A stretch of 64,000 bases of DNA, taken from assembly GCA_020064725.1 (NCBI GenBank), contig JAGTWJ010000001.1, positions 4,216,001 through 4,280,000 on the forward strand. The letters run 5' to 3'. Shown piece after piece: positions 11,267 through 24,263 of the stretch. The translations under genes were made by a program, and so were the position numbers. Under the pieces are notes generated by a model. It made no database searches. It had not been told where the DNA came from and saw nothing but the letters and a program-made list of their open reading frames with translations. This DNA comes from Drechslerella dactyloides. Lineage: Eukaryota; Ascomycota; Orbiliomycetes; Orbiliales; Orbiliaceae. Positions within the stretch are counted from its first letter, which is position 1. The number at the start of each line of letters is the position of its first letter.

Positions 11267-13158
11267 ACGTCAATGATAAGCGAACGGATCAGACAAGCAA
11301 GTGGATCACCTCACCACACCTATACACCTACCACTTCTTTTATATCTTATATCTCTACAACCACCATAATACCTGCTTTTATAATTAAATCTAGAATTCT
11401 TTTAACTATTAAAACTATGAAAAAAAACTAAAAATTAAGTATTTAAATTATTACTAAACATTATAATATCTTTTATACCACCTTAGTCTACCAATATAAT
11501 AGCTATTTTTTATAATATAACAATATTTTTAAATCACAAAACCTTATAAAATTAGAAAAAAATACCATTATTCAATATATACTTAAACTATATATATGGT
11601 TTTTTCATCCTAAGCTAGATAGTATAAAAGATATAACCAACCAATTATTACTAACACATAATAATGATAGTACACAACACATCAGTAAAAAATAGGCTAA
11701 TAATTTTATCAAACACCACCCAGAGCTACAGATATGTTTATCTAGAAAGTATAATTACCAACAAACAAAATATAAAAATTTTGTATTTATTAACAAATGA
11801 TTTTAGCTAATAAAAACTATAAAAACCAAATATAATATTATAAACAATAACATTTATAACTTTAATAAAACTAGCTTCATAATAGATATAATATTTATAA
11901 CTACTATTATTACAGATGCTAAAACACATAATAAAGCTAAGTTAACATAGCCTAGGAATTACGAATAAACAACAATTATCTAAAAAATAAATATAAAAGA
12001 TTAGGCAATACCATCATTTATTATCTTCACTAAGTAATACTACTTAACTAGCTAATATACAACAACAAAACTACCAGCAGATTAAATTATTATATTTTCT
12101 AATAATAGCTAAATAATAAATAAATTTACTCTATAATAACTAAAATATTTTAATAAGTTTATAATACAGCGTTGTATTTTGGATTACTAGCTATTAATCT
12201 TAGATAATCATAAAAACCACCACTTTATTACCTTTAAACTATACTACCAGAAGTATAAGATTATTATAATCTATATATTACTATATTTATTATATATCTT
12301 TTAGCTACTAGATATTAGTTACTTTAAATTATTAAAGTAGGTATATAGCCATAAAATAGAAAACTTAGTACACACATATATTAACTATATTTTTAAACTA
12401 GAATTTCTCACCAAATTTTATAAAATATTTACTACTATAATAACACCTAAAAACATACACAGCAGCTTTACTAGAGCTAACATTATATCTTATAATCCTA
12501 ATAGAGTTTTATTAAAGCTAGATATATAGTTACCAACAGCTATTTTAGTAAATTTATATCCAAACACTGTAAATATAATAGCTATCTAGACTACAAAAAC
12601 ACCATTAAACTTATCAAAAACTAGCCTACAAACAAACCTAATCAAAAACTAGATTATCTAGTACTAAAATAATTTTTCTATATTATTACTAGTAGCTATA
12701 AACTAGCTATTTAAAGGAACACAGACTATAATACATCAATTAACACTTATACATACAAAAAACACAACACTATACTCTACTAATAAAGCATTAAATAAAC
12801 AACAACAAACAAAAAAATAGTATATATAATATAAAAACATACTCACCATACACCAGACAGGTGATATACTAGACTAAGACATTATAAATAAATAATATAA
12901 ATAAATAGAGTTAAAAAACTGTTAAAATAATATATAATTAAAAGAGAACTTTAGAAAGATATTATACTATAGTTAATATAATAAAGCTGGGTATAATATT
13001 CAAACATATCAAGAAATATCTTAAGTATATAAATAAACTATTTAATATATATTTAATCTAAAGCTATAGTATTATAGTAGTAAAATCAATATTTTCATTA
13101 AAATAGGGTAGTAAGATGATCTGCTCGCTTGTCTGATCCGTTCGCTTATCATTGACGT
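11267..13158 (+). mobile_element. Fot1/pogo-like transposon A (1892 bp)
   Basis: TA duplications at 11265-11266 and 13159-13160 enclose about 44-bp inverted ends starting ACGTCAATGATAAGCG. Each end has two AAGCGA motifs exactly 17 bp apart with the family-specific half ACGGATCA. Its length and ends are identical in type to the copy at 22293-24184. The interior is RIP-degraded but still shows a transposase skeleton on the plus strand. Confidence 0.92.
11355..13060 (+). pseudogene. Fot1-like DDE transposase, RIP-inactivated (element A)
   Basis: Read on the plus strand through stops, it shows the Fot1/pogo order: an N-terminal helix-turn-helix region, then a DDE_1-type catalytic core. The first catalytic Asp is lost (NFNKTSF where the family has NFDETGF). 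The second is kept (LLILDNHKNHH, near 12200) and the third is kept (LLDISYFK, near 12310). Many TAA/TAG codons stand at expected Gln and Trp positions. The product would have cut and rejoined DNA at the TIRs. Boundaries are approximate because no open start remains. Confidence 0.75.
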
Positions 13159-13160
13159 TA

Positions 13161-13863
13161 TATAATAATAATAATAAAATAAATTATTTATTAAAATATT
13201 ATAATTTAAGTATTAATTAATAAAATCTTTAAAAAAAAGTTATTAATTAATTAATAAAATAAACTAAATTAAATATATAATATTTAATATATAAAATAAT
13301 AGAAATATATTAATATATTATCTAAATAATTTATAATTTATAATTTTATTAAAAATTGATTTGTAATCTATAATCTATAGCTTTATTATATGTTTTTAAT
13401 TTATAGTAGTTTTTGTTTTAAAAAAAAGATAATAAAAAAAAATTTTTTTATAATAATATATTTTATATAGTTTTAGTTTCTATATAAAATATATTTATAT
13501 AAATATATATTTAATATAGGAATTTAATTTATAAAATATATAGATATATTATTATTTTATATGGATAAACTAAATATTAATATAAAAATCTAACCTATAT
13601 AGGATATTTAGGTGCTGCACTATTTATTCTATAATAATAATATCTTGATTTATAACTATTTTATATAATATTTTTTTAATTTTATATAGAAATTTATATA
13701 TATTTTATTTTTTTAAGTAAAAATTATTATTATCTTTTTTTACAAAACTAAATTTATTATATTTATATAAATATTAGTATAAATTATAGTGTTAATTATA
13801 TAATATTAATTTAAAATATATTATTAAAATTATATTATAAATACTATTTATTTTTTATAAATA
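13161..13863. other. AT-rich spacer, nothing recognised
   Basis: About 700 bp between a Fot1-like element and a Helitron-like element, with no supported coding or repeat structure. Confidence 0.5.
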
Positions 13864-14275
13864 TGCCCGACTGAAAGGAAGGGGATTATTACTGAGCTCC
13901 CCCGCGAGGCCCCGTGGCGCCCTCATGGTCCCCCTAAAAATGTGTTGTTTGCTCGGCATTTCGCTTAATCTCTTAGCATGCTCGGCGCACGCCCCACCAA
14001 ACTTATAATAGCAAGCTAGGCATGCTCAGCACGCTCAGCACGCTTGGCACGCTAGGCATGCTCTACACACATATATATACGCACAAAATTGATTATATAA
14101 AATAATCAATTAAAATTAATTATATAAAATAATCAATTAAAATTAATTATAAAAAATCAACAAAAGGCCTTCGGGCCTGACGGAAGGCCTCATTCAATAT
14201 ATATATCTCTTAAAACAGCCCTATTATACAGCTTAGTTTCAGTCGGGTTTAAGTGCTGCGCCAGCAGCCTTCTAG
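13864..14275 (+). mobile_element. Helitron-like non-autonomous element 6, complete
   Basis: 412 bp with 5' end TGCCCGACTGAAAGG after host A and 3' end CAGTCGGGTTTAAG, hairpin GCTGCGCCAGCAGC and CTTCTAG before host T (14276). About 115 bp upstream of the 3' end lies a GC-rich inverted repeat (GGCCTTCGGGCC...GGAAGGCC, around 14157-14190). The AAAAATGTGTTGTTT motif is at about 13937. Cleanest complete copy of the family in the window. Confidence 0.82.
14010..14066. repeat. Degenerate 9-bp minisatellite inside Helitron-like element 6
   Basis: Successive units such as CAGCACGCT, TGGCACGCT and AGGCATGCT, homologous to the repeat at 7751-7771 in element 3. Confidence 0.7.
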
Positions 14276-14734
14276 TAATATATCTAATTTATAAATTAAT
14301 AATAAAATTATAATAAATATTTTTATTAAATTAATATATTGTTAGTTTAATTTAAATAATAACTTATTATATATTTAATTTTTTAAAATATAATTTTTGT
14401 ATAAGCTTTTCTTTTTTAAATTAATAAATATATAGTTATTTATATTTAATTTTGAAAGTTGTTATTACACATACAAAAACAACCATATATAAGAAATATC
14501 TATTGCTAAGTTATGATTTTATTAGAAAAAATAGCTAGTAAGTAAGTTTAGTAAGCTTATTATTTTTTAATTTATTTTTTTATAAAGTTTTTTTTAATAA
14601 ATATTTAAATATTATTAATATTTTTTAAAAGAGATTTATATATTTTTATAAAAAATATATTATTATTAAATATTTATATATTTATATATTATAAGAATAA
14701 TTATTATTATAAAGAATAATTTCTAAAAAAAATA
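14276..14734. other. AT-rich spacer, nothing recognised
   Basis: AT-rich sequence up to the TA duplication of the next transposon; no feature supported. Confidence 0.45.
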
Positions 14735-16627
14735 ACGTATTCCACAAGTGAGCGAACACCCCAAGCGAGCGAATACCCTCCCCACCCCACTCTAACAAAA
14801 ATACCATCTTTACTATCACACCACTGTTAGGATGGTGTGGGAAATCTATGCTATGCTAGCTTCAATTTTTAAGATGTTTTTTAACAGGTTTGGATATTAT
14901 GGCTGGGTTTATTACAATGGTTATAGTGTAGTATTTTTCTAGAAGTAGTCTTTAGTTGGGGGTTACTTTAGTAGTTTGGATGTTCTATCTGTTTATTTTG
15001 TTTATTTATAATATTATTATTTAGGATTTTATTAGTTTGGTGTATGGTAAGTGTGCTTTTTTATTATATATACTATTTTTTTGTTTGCTGGTACTTAGAT
15101 AGTGCTTGGTTTGTAGAGTGTAGTGTTGTATTCTTTATCTATATAAATATTAGTTGATGTATTATTGTCTGTGTTTTTTTAGTGAACTGGTCTATAGTAG
15201 TTAGTAATGATGTTGGAAAATTATTTGGATGCTAGATAATCTGGTTTTTAATAAACTTTAATTGTAAGTTAGCTTCTAAAAGGTTTATTGGTGTTTTTGT
15301 TGTTTAGGTAGCTGCTGTATATATAATATTAGGGCATAAATTCATTAAAGTAGGTATTAGTAACTAGATATTTAGCTTTGAAAAGATTTTATTAAAATTA
15401 TAAAGTATAATCTTAGTTCTAGTAAAGCTGCTGTATATATTCTTAGATATTATTATAGTAGTAAATGTTTTATAGAATCTAGAAAGAAATTTTAGTTTGT
15501 TGATATGGTTGATATCTATGTATATTAAATCTTCTATTTGGTGATTATATGTCTGTTTTAATGGTCTAAAGCATCTAATATCTAATAGTTGAAGAAGATG
15601 TAAAGAATGTGGTGATATATAGACTATAATAATCTTGTGTTCTTGGTAGTAAAGTTTAAAGGTGATTGAATGATGGTTTTTATGGCTATCTAAAATTAAT
15701 AGTTGGTAGTCTGAAATACAGTGTTGTGCTGTAAATTAGTTAAAGTATTTTATTTATTTTATAGTAAGTTTGTTTGTTGTCCAGCTATTATTAAAGAGTG
15801 TAATAACCTAGTTCTTTGGTAAGCTGGTTTCTGTATATTAGTTAGCTAGGTGGTATTTGTTAGCTAGGATAATAAATAATAGTATTGTTTAATTTTTTGT
15901 ATATATTTCCTAAATAATTGTTGTTTATTTGTGGTTTTTAGGCTGTATTAGCTTTGTTTTATTGTGGGTTTTGGTATTTATAATAATTGTAGTGGAGGAG
16001 ATTATGCTTATTATAAAATTTATTTTATTAAAATTGTATATATTATTATTTATAATATTGTACTTGGCTTTTATAGCTTGTATAAGCTGTAATTAATTGT
16101 TAATAAGTTTATAATCTTTATATTTAGCTTGTTAGTAGTTGTACTTTTTGGATAGGTGTGTTTGGAGTTCTGGATAGTGTTTTACAAAGTTTGTTACCTA
16201 GTTTTTGTTAATATGATGTAAGTTATTGTTAGTATGTATTAATAGTAGTTAGTTGGTTATATTTTTTATACTATTTAATCTAGAATGAAAAGATTGTATA
16301 TATAGTTTAAGTATATATTGGATAATAGTGTCTTCTTTTAATTATATAAGATTCTGTAATTTTAGTATGTTATTGTTCTGTGAAAGACATTTATTATACT
16401 GGTAGACAAAAATTATTCAAGGAATGTTATATAATTTAGCTGTTGTTGTAGTATTTAATTTTTTGTCTTTTTCTAGAGTTCTAATAGCTAAGATTATTTG
16501 GGATTTAATTGTAAAGGCTGTTATTATAGTAGTTGTGGATGTAGATAATAGTAAAAGAGAAAAGGGGGTAAGGTTGTTTAGTAGGGTGTTCACTCGCTTG
16601 GGGTGTTTGCTCGCTTGTGGAATACGT
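14735..16627 (-). mobile_element. Fot1/pogo-like transposon B (1893 bp)
   Basis: TA duplications at 14733-14734 and 16628-16629. Termini start ACGTATTCCACAAG and carry tandem AAGCGAGCGAACACCCC units, the same family code as the 35143-42759 element and the 1.07-kb palindromic elements. Length matches the 35143 element (1893 bp after removing its LINE). Transposase on the minus strand. It is less RIP-damaged than element A. Confidence 0.93.
14830..16560 (-). pseudogene. Fot1-like DDE transposase, mutated (element B)
   Basis: The minus strand encodes a well-preserved catalytic core: LLILDSHKNHH with Asp 2 (codon 15688-15690) and LLQLLDIRCFRPLKQ with Asp 3 (15580-15582). They are 36 codons apart, giving the DD35D spacing of Fot1. 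The intervening HSLHLLQ region resembles the family's PHSSHLLQ. Asp 1 is changed to Asn (NFNKINF, near 16030). N-terminal helix-turn-helix sequence lies near 16450-16550. Several in-frame stops remain. The plus-strand frame at 16424-16639 is only its antisense. Confidence 0.82.
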
Positions 16628-16645
16628 TACTTTCTATAAGTATTA

Positions 16646-17718
16646 ACGTATTCCACAAGCGAGCGAACACCCCAAGTGAGCGAACACCCCAACACCCCAC
16701 CAAAACCTTTTTATTAATATTCTAATTAATATCTCTTAAAAAATTATAAAAAAAATATCTTTCAACTAATATAAATTAAAATCAATTCATTATATTTTTT
16801 TACATTTTTTAAATATAAAAATAAATTAATAATAATTAATTTAAAATTTTTAAAAAACAGCATATAATCTTAAGTGTTTGCCAGTAAATATCTTTATTAT
16901 ATATAAATAAAAATCTTTAAAAATAAGAAATCTATTAAATAAATATATAATCTAGGCCTGTACAAAACCTCTATCTATTATATTAAAAATTAAGATTTAT
17001 AGATTTTGCTAAAGTTAGCACAACACACTGACTACACACTAGCTATTTTTTATTATAATTATATATAAAAATATAATAAAAAAAATCCTAAAATTTTTTT
17101 TTAAATTAAAGTAAATTAATATTTTATTTTATAATTTTTTTTAAATTTTTTTAATAAAAATTCAATTTTTTATAAAATTTTATTATAAAAATTAAAAATA
17201 TTGATATTAAATTATATAATATATAAAAAAAAATTAAAAAAATAAAAATAAAAAAGTTTTAATATATTAAATTCAAATTTATTTTTTTAATTTTTTTAAT
17301 TATATTTATGTATAATTATTTTAAAAAAATAGTTAGTGTGTTGTGCCAACTTTAGCAGAGTTTCTAGAACTTAATTTTTATTATTATAAATAGTAGCTTT
17401 AAACAGGCCTAGATTATATCATTATTTATTAGATTTTTAATTTTTAAAGATTTTCGTTCGTAAATTATTTAGATATTTAGAGTCAAACAATAAAAAAATG
17501 TGTTGTTTTTAACAATATTTAAAATAATTATTATTAATTTAATATTAATATTAAAAAATAAAAAAAAATACTAACTAGATTATTTTAAACTATTATTTAA
17601 AGAAGTAATTTTTCTATAATTTTATAATAAATATTTATTAATATATTAATAAAAAGGTTTTTGGTGGGCTGGGGGGGTGTTCGCTCGCTTGGGATGTTCG
17701 CTCGCTTGTGGAATACGT
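16646..17718. mobile_element. 1.07-kb palindromic non-autonomous Fot1-type element C1
   Basis: TA duplications at 16644-16645 and 17719-17720, with ends ACGTATTCCACAAGCGAGCG bearing tandem AAGCGAGCGAACACCCC units as in element B. The whole element is a degenerate palindrome: outer arms of about 380 bp and inner arms of about 90 bp (ATAATCTAGGCCTG at 16943; CAGGCCTAGATTAT at about 17404) around an AT-rich centre. No transposase remnant is seen. It probably depended on a B-type transposase. It abuts LINE-2 on the right without matching LINE on the left. Confidence 0.88.
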
Positions 17719-17720
17719 TA

Positions 17721-19525
17721 TTTACTCTATTTTAAATTTTAATATTAAAATCTAGTAGAAAAATCAAAAATCATTTTTAAAAGATTTTAATATCTTATAA
17801 AATAAAATGATTAGAAAAATTAATGGAGTATATAAAATAATATTAATTTATTTATTAAAAATTAAAACTTTTATTTTATTATTAGAAATTAGGTTTAATA
17901 ATTTATAAAAATAATATATTTTAAGATTATTATATTTTAATAAAAATTATTTAATTAAATTAAGAATACTAGAATTAATTTTACCAAAATTTTATTTTGG
18001 TAAAAAAAAGAATATTTAATATTTAAAATAGTATAAAAATAAAAAAGATAATAATAAAAATAAGATATACCAAACTTTATTAAATTTTATTTTATTAAAA
18101 ATAAATTATTTAATTATTTTATATACTAAAATTAAATATATTAATATAGAAGTAAATTCTCTGTGGGTTAAAAATAATATTAATATAAATATTAGTGAAA
18201 AATTAAAAGAAATAGAGATAAGATAATATATTATAAATAAATTAAAATTAAACTTGAAAAAGAATTTAATTATTTATATAGATGGTTTTCTATTAAATTT
18301 AGAAAGAGATATTAAATTAATAGGTGCTGGTATATATAGTAAAATTAATAATAAATTAATTTTTGAAATAAAAATTAGTTTGGGAGATTTAATAGAAGTA
18401 TACAATACTGAATTAATTACTATATAAATAGTTTTTAAAAAAGTATTAAAAATATTACTATAGAATAAAAACATAAATAATATATATTTATATTTAAATA
18501 ATTAAGCTGTAATACAAAGAATAAAATTATTATGTTTTGGACTAGGTTAAGATATTATTAAAAAAATATAGGATATTAACAGAGAATTAAATGTTAATAA
18601 AATAAAAATATATATAAATTAATATTTTAAGTATAATAATATATACAGAAATAAAAAAGCAAACAAATTAACAAAATCAGACCCTAAAATTTTTAAAGAA
18701 AGCCCATACAACTCTTTTGTATATCTAAAAAAACAAAATAAAATAAAAAATCTAATAAAATAGCAAAAACAATAGCAAAAACATAAAAAAAAAATAGATT
18801 ACAATAATCTACCAAAACTCAAAAGAAATAAAATATTGTAAAATAGCAATATTAAATTTATTTTGTCAATAACACAATTAAGAACAGAACATGACATATT
18901 CAACAATTATTTATATAAAATACTAAATTCAGATATTCTAAATAAATATTACAATTACAGTATTATAACACAAACACCAAAACATCTCATCATAGAATAT
19001 AAATATTATAAAAAAGAAAGAGGAGAGATGAAAAAAGAATTAGGGAAAATACCATTTAATTTTAATACATTATTATTCACTAAGAATAGATTAATACAAA
19101 TAGAAAAATATTTTAACAATACAAAAATATTTTTTAAAAGAAAAAACAATTATAAAGTTAATATTAATAATAAAATTAAATAAAGTAATCTTGAGAAAGA
19201 TTAAAAATCCACCAATTAATATTATTAATATTAAACAAGACGAATTGCAATAAACAGCAAAAACAAACATTATAAATAATGCAAAATATATTTGTTTAAA
19301 AAGAAGAGGATAAAACAAAAGAAAAAGACTAAAGAAGATTAAAAATCTTTAAAATAATATTTAAAATTAATTAATTAATTAATTAATTAATTAATAACAA
19401 AAGAAACAGAGAAAACACACATATATGTTAATTTTCATTTATACGCATTTTGTATTTAATTTTCTTCCACCTGCCATAACCAAAAGGTTGCATGCAGTAT
19501 GATTCATAATAATAATAATAATATA
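17721..19525 (+). mobile_element. LINE-2, 5'-truncated copy
   Basis: Plus-strand copy of the LINE family covering its last 1.8 kb, from the point equivalent to about 37330 in LINE-3 to the 3' end. It keeps the GC-containing 3' block (CTGCCATAACC...GGTTGCATGCAG) and an (ATA)n tail. The left boundary is exactly the TA of element C1. No 5' half was found beyond it, so the truncation coincides with a transposon junction. Confidence 0.85.
18863..19183 (+). pseudogene. C-terminal end of LINE ORF2 (LINE-2)
   Basis: An open 106-codon stretch aligns with the end of the 622-codon frame at 36037-37905 (shared ITQLRT, FNNYLYKI, QTPKHLI and KYYKKER). It then continues about 50 residues further (GEMKKELGKIPFNF...), showing where the intact ORF2 ended. 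The region holds the post-RNase H tail; residues that are Cys in LINE-3 (KYCNCG, GCKYY) are Tyr here (KYYNYS, EYKYY), a G-to-A signature. It is only the end of a broken gene. Confidence 0.75.
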
Positions 19526-20304
19526 TAATCTAGGCCTGTGCTAAGCCATTATTTCTTATAATAAAAATTAAGTTCTAGAAAGTCTTCTAAAGTTGGCACA
19601 ACACACCAGCTATACACCAGCTACTTTTTAAATAATTATATATAAAAATATCATAAAAAAAATAAAATAATTTTTTTTTGATTTAATATAAAAAAGCCTT
19701 TTTTTTAGTTTTTTTTTTTAATTTTTTTTATACATTATATAATTTAATATCAATATTTTTAATGTTTATAATAAAAATTTATAAAAAATTGAATTTTTAT
19801 TAAAAAAATTAAAATAAAATTAAAATAAAAAATCTTAATATATTAAGATTAAAATAGATTTTTTTTAAATTTTTTTATTAAATTTTTATATATAATTATT
19901 TGAAAAAATAGCTGGTGTGTTGTACCAACTTTAGAAGACTTTCTAGAACTTAATTTTTATTATAAGAAATAATGGCTTAGCACAGGCCTAGATTATATAA
20001 TGGTTTATTAAATTTTTAATTTTTAAAGATTTTCGTTCGTAATTTATCTAGATATTTAGAGTCAAACATCAAAAAAATGTGTTGTTTTTTAAAAAATTAA
20101 AAAAATTATTTATAATTTAATATTAGGTTTAAAAAATTAAAAAAAATAATATTAGATTATTTTAATCTATATTTATTTAAAATATTTTTTTTATAATTTT
20201 CTAATAGATATTGACTACAATATTAATGAAAGGGTTTTTGGTGGGGTGTTTGACCAGGAGAGTGACCCGGTCGCTTGTCTGACCCGGTCGCTTATCGTAC
20301 ACGT
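19526..20304. mobile_element. Partial palindromic non-autonomous element D
   Basis: Related to elements C1/C2. Inner inverted arms at about 19531-19640 and 19895-20010 share TCTAGGCCTG and GGCACAACACA. The right outer arm ends in a terminal inverted repeat with tandem GACCCGGTCGCTT units and ACGT at 20304, TA at 20305-20306. Its family code (AAGCGACCGGGTCAGAC) matches the transposon entering at 63021, not element B. The left outer arm is missing; the LINE-2 tail abuts directly. Confidence 0.75.
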
Positions 20305-20306
20305 TA

Positions 20307-21329
20307 ATAAATATAATAATATATAGATTATAATAATTTTATATTTTTAATAATATAATTCAAAAACAACTAAATAGTAATTTTTATAATTATCTAAAAT
20401 TAATAAATAATAGTCCAAAAAATAGTACCACATTATAAATTTATCAAAATATTTTAGTTATTTAAAAACTAATTTATTTATTATTTAATTATTATTAGAA
20501 AATATAATAATCTAATTTATTAATAATTTTATTTTTATATACTAACTTATTAAATAATACTACCCAACAAAAATAATAAATAATAATATAATCTATTTTT
20601 CTACACCTATCCTCTAAATAATTATTATTTATTTATAATTTTTAAATTATATTAGTTTTATTTTATTATATCTTTTAATATTTATAATAATAATAATTAT
20701 AGATATTATATCTATTATGAAACTAATTTTATTAAAATTATAAATATTATTATCTATAATACTATATTTAGTTCTTATTATCTTTATTAATTAAAATTAT
20801 TTATTTATAAACACTTAATCTTTATATTGTATTTATTAATAATTATATTTTTTAAAAAAACACATTTATAACTCTAAATAATATTTAACAAAATTATTAA
20901 CCTATCTCTTATTAATATATTAAATATTATTACTATTACATATTAATAACAACCAATTAATTATATTTTTTATATTATATAATTTAAAATAAAAAAACCA
21001 CACAAATAATTTAAATATATATTAAATAATAATATTCTTTTTTAAATTTATAAAATTTTATAATTTTAAGGTATTATCTATTTTAAAGATATAATCTTTA
21101 TACTAATAAATAAAAATAGATTAAAAAATATTATATAATTTTATAATAATTCTAATATTTAAAGCTATATTTTTTTCTAAAATTTAAATAATTAAATTAA
21201 TATATAATTTAATTATAGAAATAGCTATTATTATAATTATTAAAATATATAATAATAAAAGCAAAAAGATCTATAAACACCCAGAGGTGGCTTAGTTATT
21301 TGTCCAGCTCAGTCGCTTATCGTCGATGT
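20307..21329 (-). mobile_element. Fot1/pogo-like fragment H (N-terminal half)
   Basis: The right end has an inverted terminus reading ACATCGACGATAAGCGACTG on the minus strand, followed by TA (21330-21331). It belongs to the same terminal family as element G. The sequence leftwards matches the antisense of Fot1 transposases up to the region between catalytic Asp 2 and 3 (about 20330), where element D interrupts it. The C-terminal half is absent. Strongly RIP-degraded. Confidence 0.75.
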
Positions 21330-21331
21330 TA

Positions 21332-22292
21332 GATTATTTTTCTTTTATAAATTATTAGATTTTATAGTTTCTATATTATTAAGGAAGAGTAATATAAAGA
21401 TAATAATAAATTAATTTAAAGGTTAAATTAAATTATTAAGTATATTTAAAACCTTTTTTATAATATATAGATTATATTTTATATTTTATTTTATTATTTT
21501 AATTAAACTATTATTTATAATTAATAGATTATAATTTTTTTTAGAAATAATAAACTTACTATCTATATTTAATAAATTATTAATTAAAAAAAGATTTATT
21601 CTTATCTTTAAAATATATAAGATATTTTAAATTATAATTTAAACTTATAATATATTAATTAAAATTATACCTATTTTTTATATTATTATTTTAAAGTTAT
21701 TATCTAGAATAATATATTTCTTTATTTTACTAGTTTTAAATTATTAAATCTCTTTTTTTAAAATAAGATATAGTCTATTATTACTAAATTAATATACTAT
21801 TTAGTTTATAGATTATTTTATAGACTGGTTTTTTAGCTGGTTTTATAAACCTTTAGAAAATAACTTAGAAATTAATATATTAGTTTTTTAGACTAAACTA
21901 TAATTTGTTTTTTGTTTTTATTTATAGGTTTTTTTTTTAGAAAAAGTTTCTAGTAATCTCTGGTATTATGGAATAGTAAATTATAATATTTATATTATTA
22001 TTTTTTTTATTTATCTTAATTTTTCAAGTTCTTTTTTAATTTTTTTTTCTAAAACTATTTTATAATATTTAGATTATTTTTTATTTTTTATTTTATAATT
22101 TATTTTATAGTTATAGTATAGGTTTATAAACTATTCTAAGTAATTGTAGATTAATTTATATAGAAAAAATAATTATTATAATTTAATAAAAATCTTAAAT
22201 TAATTATATTTTATTTATTTTTGTTTATAAATAAAATAGCTTCTATTATTAAATAATAATTATTATAAATAAATTAATTTTTATTTTTTATA
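21332..22292. other. AT-rich relic, no recognisable element
   Basis: About 960 bp with slightly more G/C near 21830-21990 (TAGACTGGTTTTTTAGCTGG). It could be a degraded retroelement, but no motif could be assigned. Confidence 0.4.
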
Positions 22293-24184
22293 ACGTCAAT
22301 GATAAGCGAACGGATCAGACAAGTGAGCGGATCACCTCACCACACCTATGTGCTTACCACTCCTCTTATATCTTATATTTCTATAACTACTACAATATCT
22401 GTCTCTATAATTAAATCTAGAATTCTTCTAGCTATTAAAGTTATGAAAAAAGATCAAGAATTAAGTATTTAAGTTATTATTAAGTATTATAATATTTTTT
22501 ATACTATTTTAGTCTGTTGATATAATAATCATTCTTTATAATGTAATAGCATCTTTAAATTATAAAACCTTATAAAATTAGAGAAAGATGTTATTGTTTA
22601 ATATATATTTGAGTTATATATATAGTCTTTTTATCTTAGGCTGGGTAATGTAGAAAATATAGCTAACCAGCTGCTGTTAATGTGTAATAATAATAATATA
22701 TAATATATTAGTAAAAAATAGGCTAATAATTTTATTAAATACTACTTAAAGTTATAAATATGTTTATTTAGGAAGTATAATTATTAATAAGTAAAATACA
22801 AAAATCCTATACTTATTAGTAAATAGTTTTAGTTAATAAAGACTATAAAGATTAAATATAATATTATAAATAATAATATCTATAACTTTAATAAGACTGG
22901 CTTTATAATAAACATAATATTTATAATTACTATTATTATAAGTGTTAAAATATATAATAAAACTAAGCTGGTCTAATTTAAGAATTATAAATAGATAATA
23001 GTTATTTAAAAAATAGGTATAAAAAATTAAGTAATATTATTATTTATTATCCTTACTAAGCAACACTACTTAGCTAGCTAATATATAGTAATAAAGTTAT
23101 CAATAGATTAAATTATTATATTTTCTGATAATAATTAGATAATAAATAAGCTTACTTTATAGTAATTAAAACACTTTAATAAATTTATAGTATAGTGCTG
23201 CATTTTAAACTACCAATTATTAATCCTAGATAATTATGAAAGCTACTATTTTGTTATTTTTGAATTATACTATTAAAAATATAAAATTATTATAATCTAT
23301 ATATCATTATATTTATCACATATCTTCTAACTATTGAATATTAGCTACTTTAAACTATTAAAGCAAATATATAGTTATAAAGTGGAAAACTTAATATATA
23401 TATACATTAACCATATTTCTAAACTAGAGTTTCTCACTAGGTTCTATAAAATATTTACTACTATAATAATATTTAAAAACATACACAACAGCTTTATTAG
23501 AACTAGCATTGTACCTTATAACCCTAACAAAATTTTATTAAAACTAGATATACAATTACCAATAGCTATTTTAGCAAATTCATATCCAGATACTACAAAT
23601 ACAGCAACTACCTAAATTACAAAAACACCATTAAACCTATCAAAAACTAACTTACAAATAAACCTAATTAAAAACCAGATTACCTAGTACTAAAATAACT
23701 TTTTTATATTATTACTAACAATTATAGATTAGTTATTTAAAGGGACACAAACTATAATACATCAATTAACATTTATACATACAGAAAACACAACACTATA
23801 CTCTACTAATAAAACATTAAATAAATAGCAGCAGACAAAAAAACAATATATACAATATAAAAATATACTCACCATATACCAGACAAATAATATACTAAAC
23901 TAAGATATTATAGATAAATAACATAAACAAATAAAGCCAAAAAACTATCAAGACAACATACAACCAAAAAAAAGCTTTAGAAAGATATTACACTACAATC
24001 AATACAATAAAGCTAAACATAATATTTAAACATATCAAAAAACATCTTAAACATATAAATAAGTTATTTAGTATATATCTAACCCAAAGCTATAGTATTA
24101 TAATAGTAAAATCAATATTTTTGTTAAGATGGGGTGGTAAGGTGATCTGCTTGCTTGTCTGATCCGTTCGCTTATCATTGACGT
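22293..24184 (+). mobile_element. Fot1/pogo-like transposon F (1892 bp)
   Basis: TA duplications at 22291-22292 and 24185-24186. Ends start ACGTCAATGATAAGCG with the ACGGATCA code, the same family, length and orientation as element A. The two copies have accumulated different transitions, as expected from independent RIP. Confidence 0.92.
22380..24080 (+). pseudogene. Fot1-like DDE transposase, RIP-inactivated (element F)
   Basis: Same skeleton as element A. Asp 1 is replaced by Asn (NFNKTGF, about 22890). Asp 2 is retained (LLILDNYESYY, about 23240). Asp 3 is replaced by Asn (LLNISYFKLLK, about 23336). An open stretch of 93 codons at 23334-23615 covers the region after Asp 3, with the conserved LEFLTRFYKIF and PYNPNKILLKLDI blocks seen in the other copies. 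Two of three catalytic residues and many Gln/Trp codons are lost. Confidence 0.78.
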
Positions 24185-24263
24185 TATAATTTATTTTAAA
24201 GATTTTTGTATAGTAAATTATTTTCTTATATTTTAATTTATAAAAAATAGTAAAGATATAATA

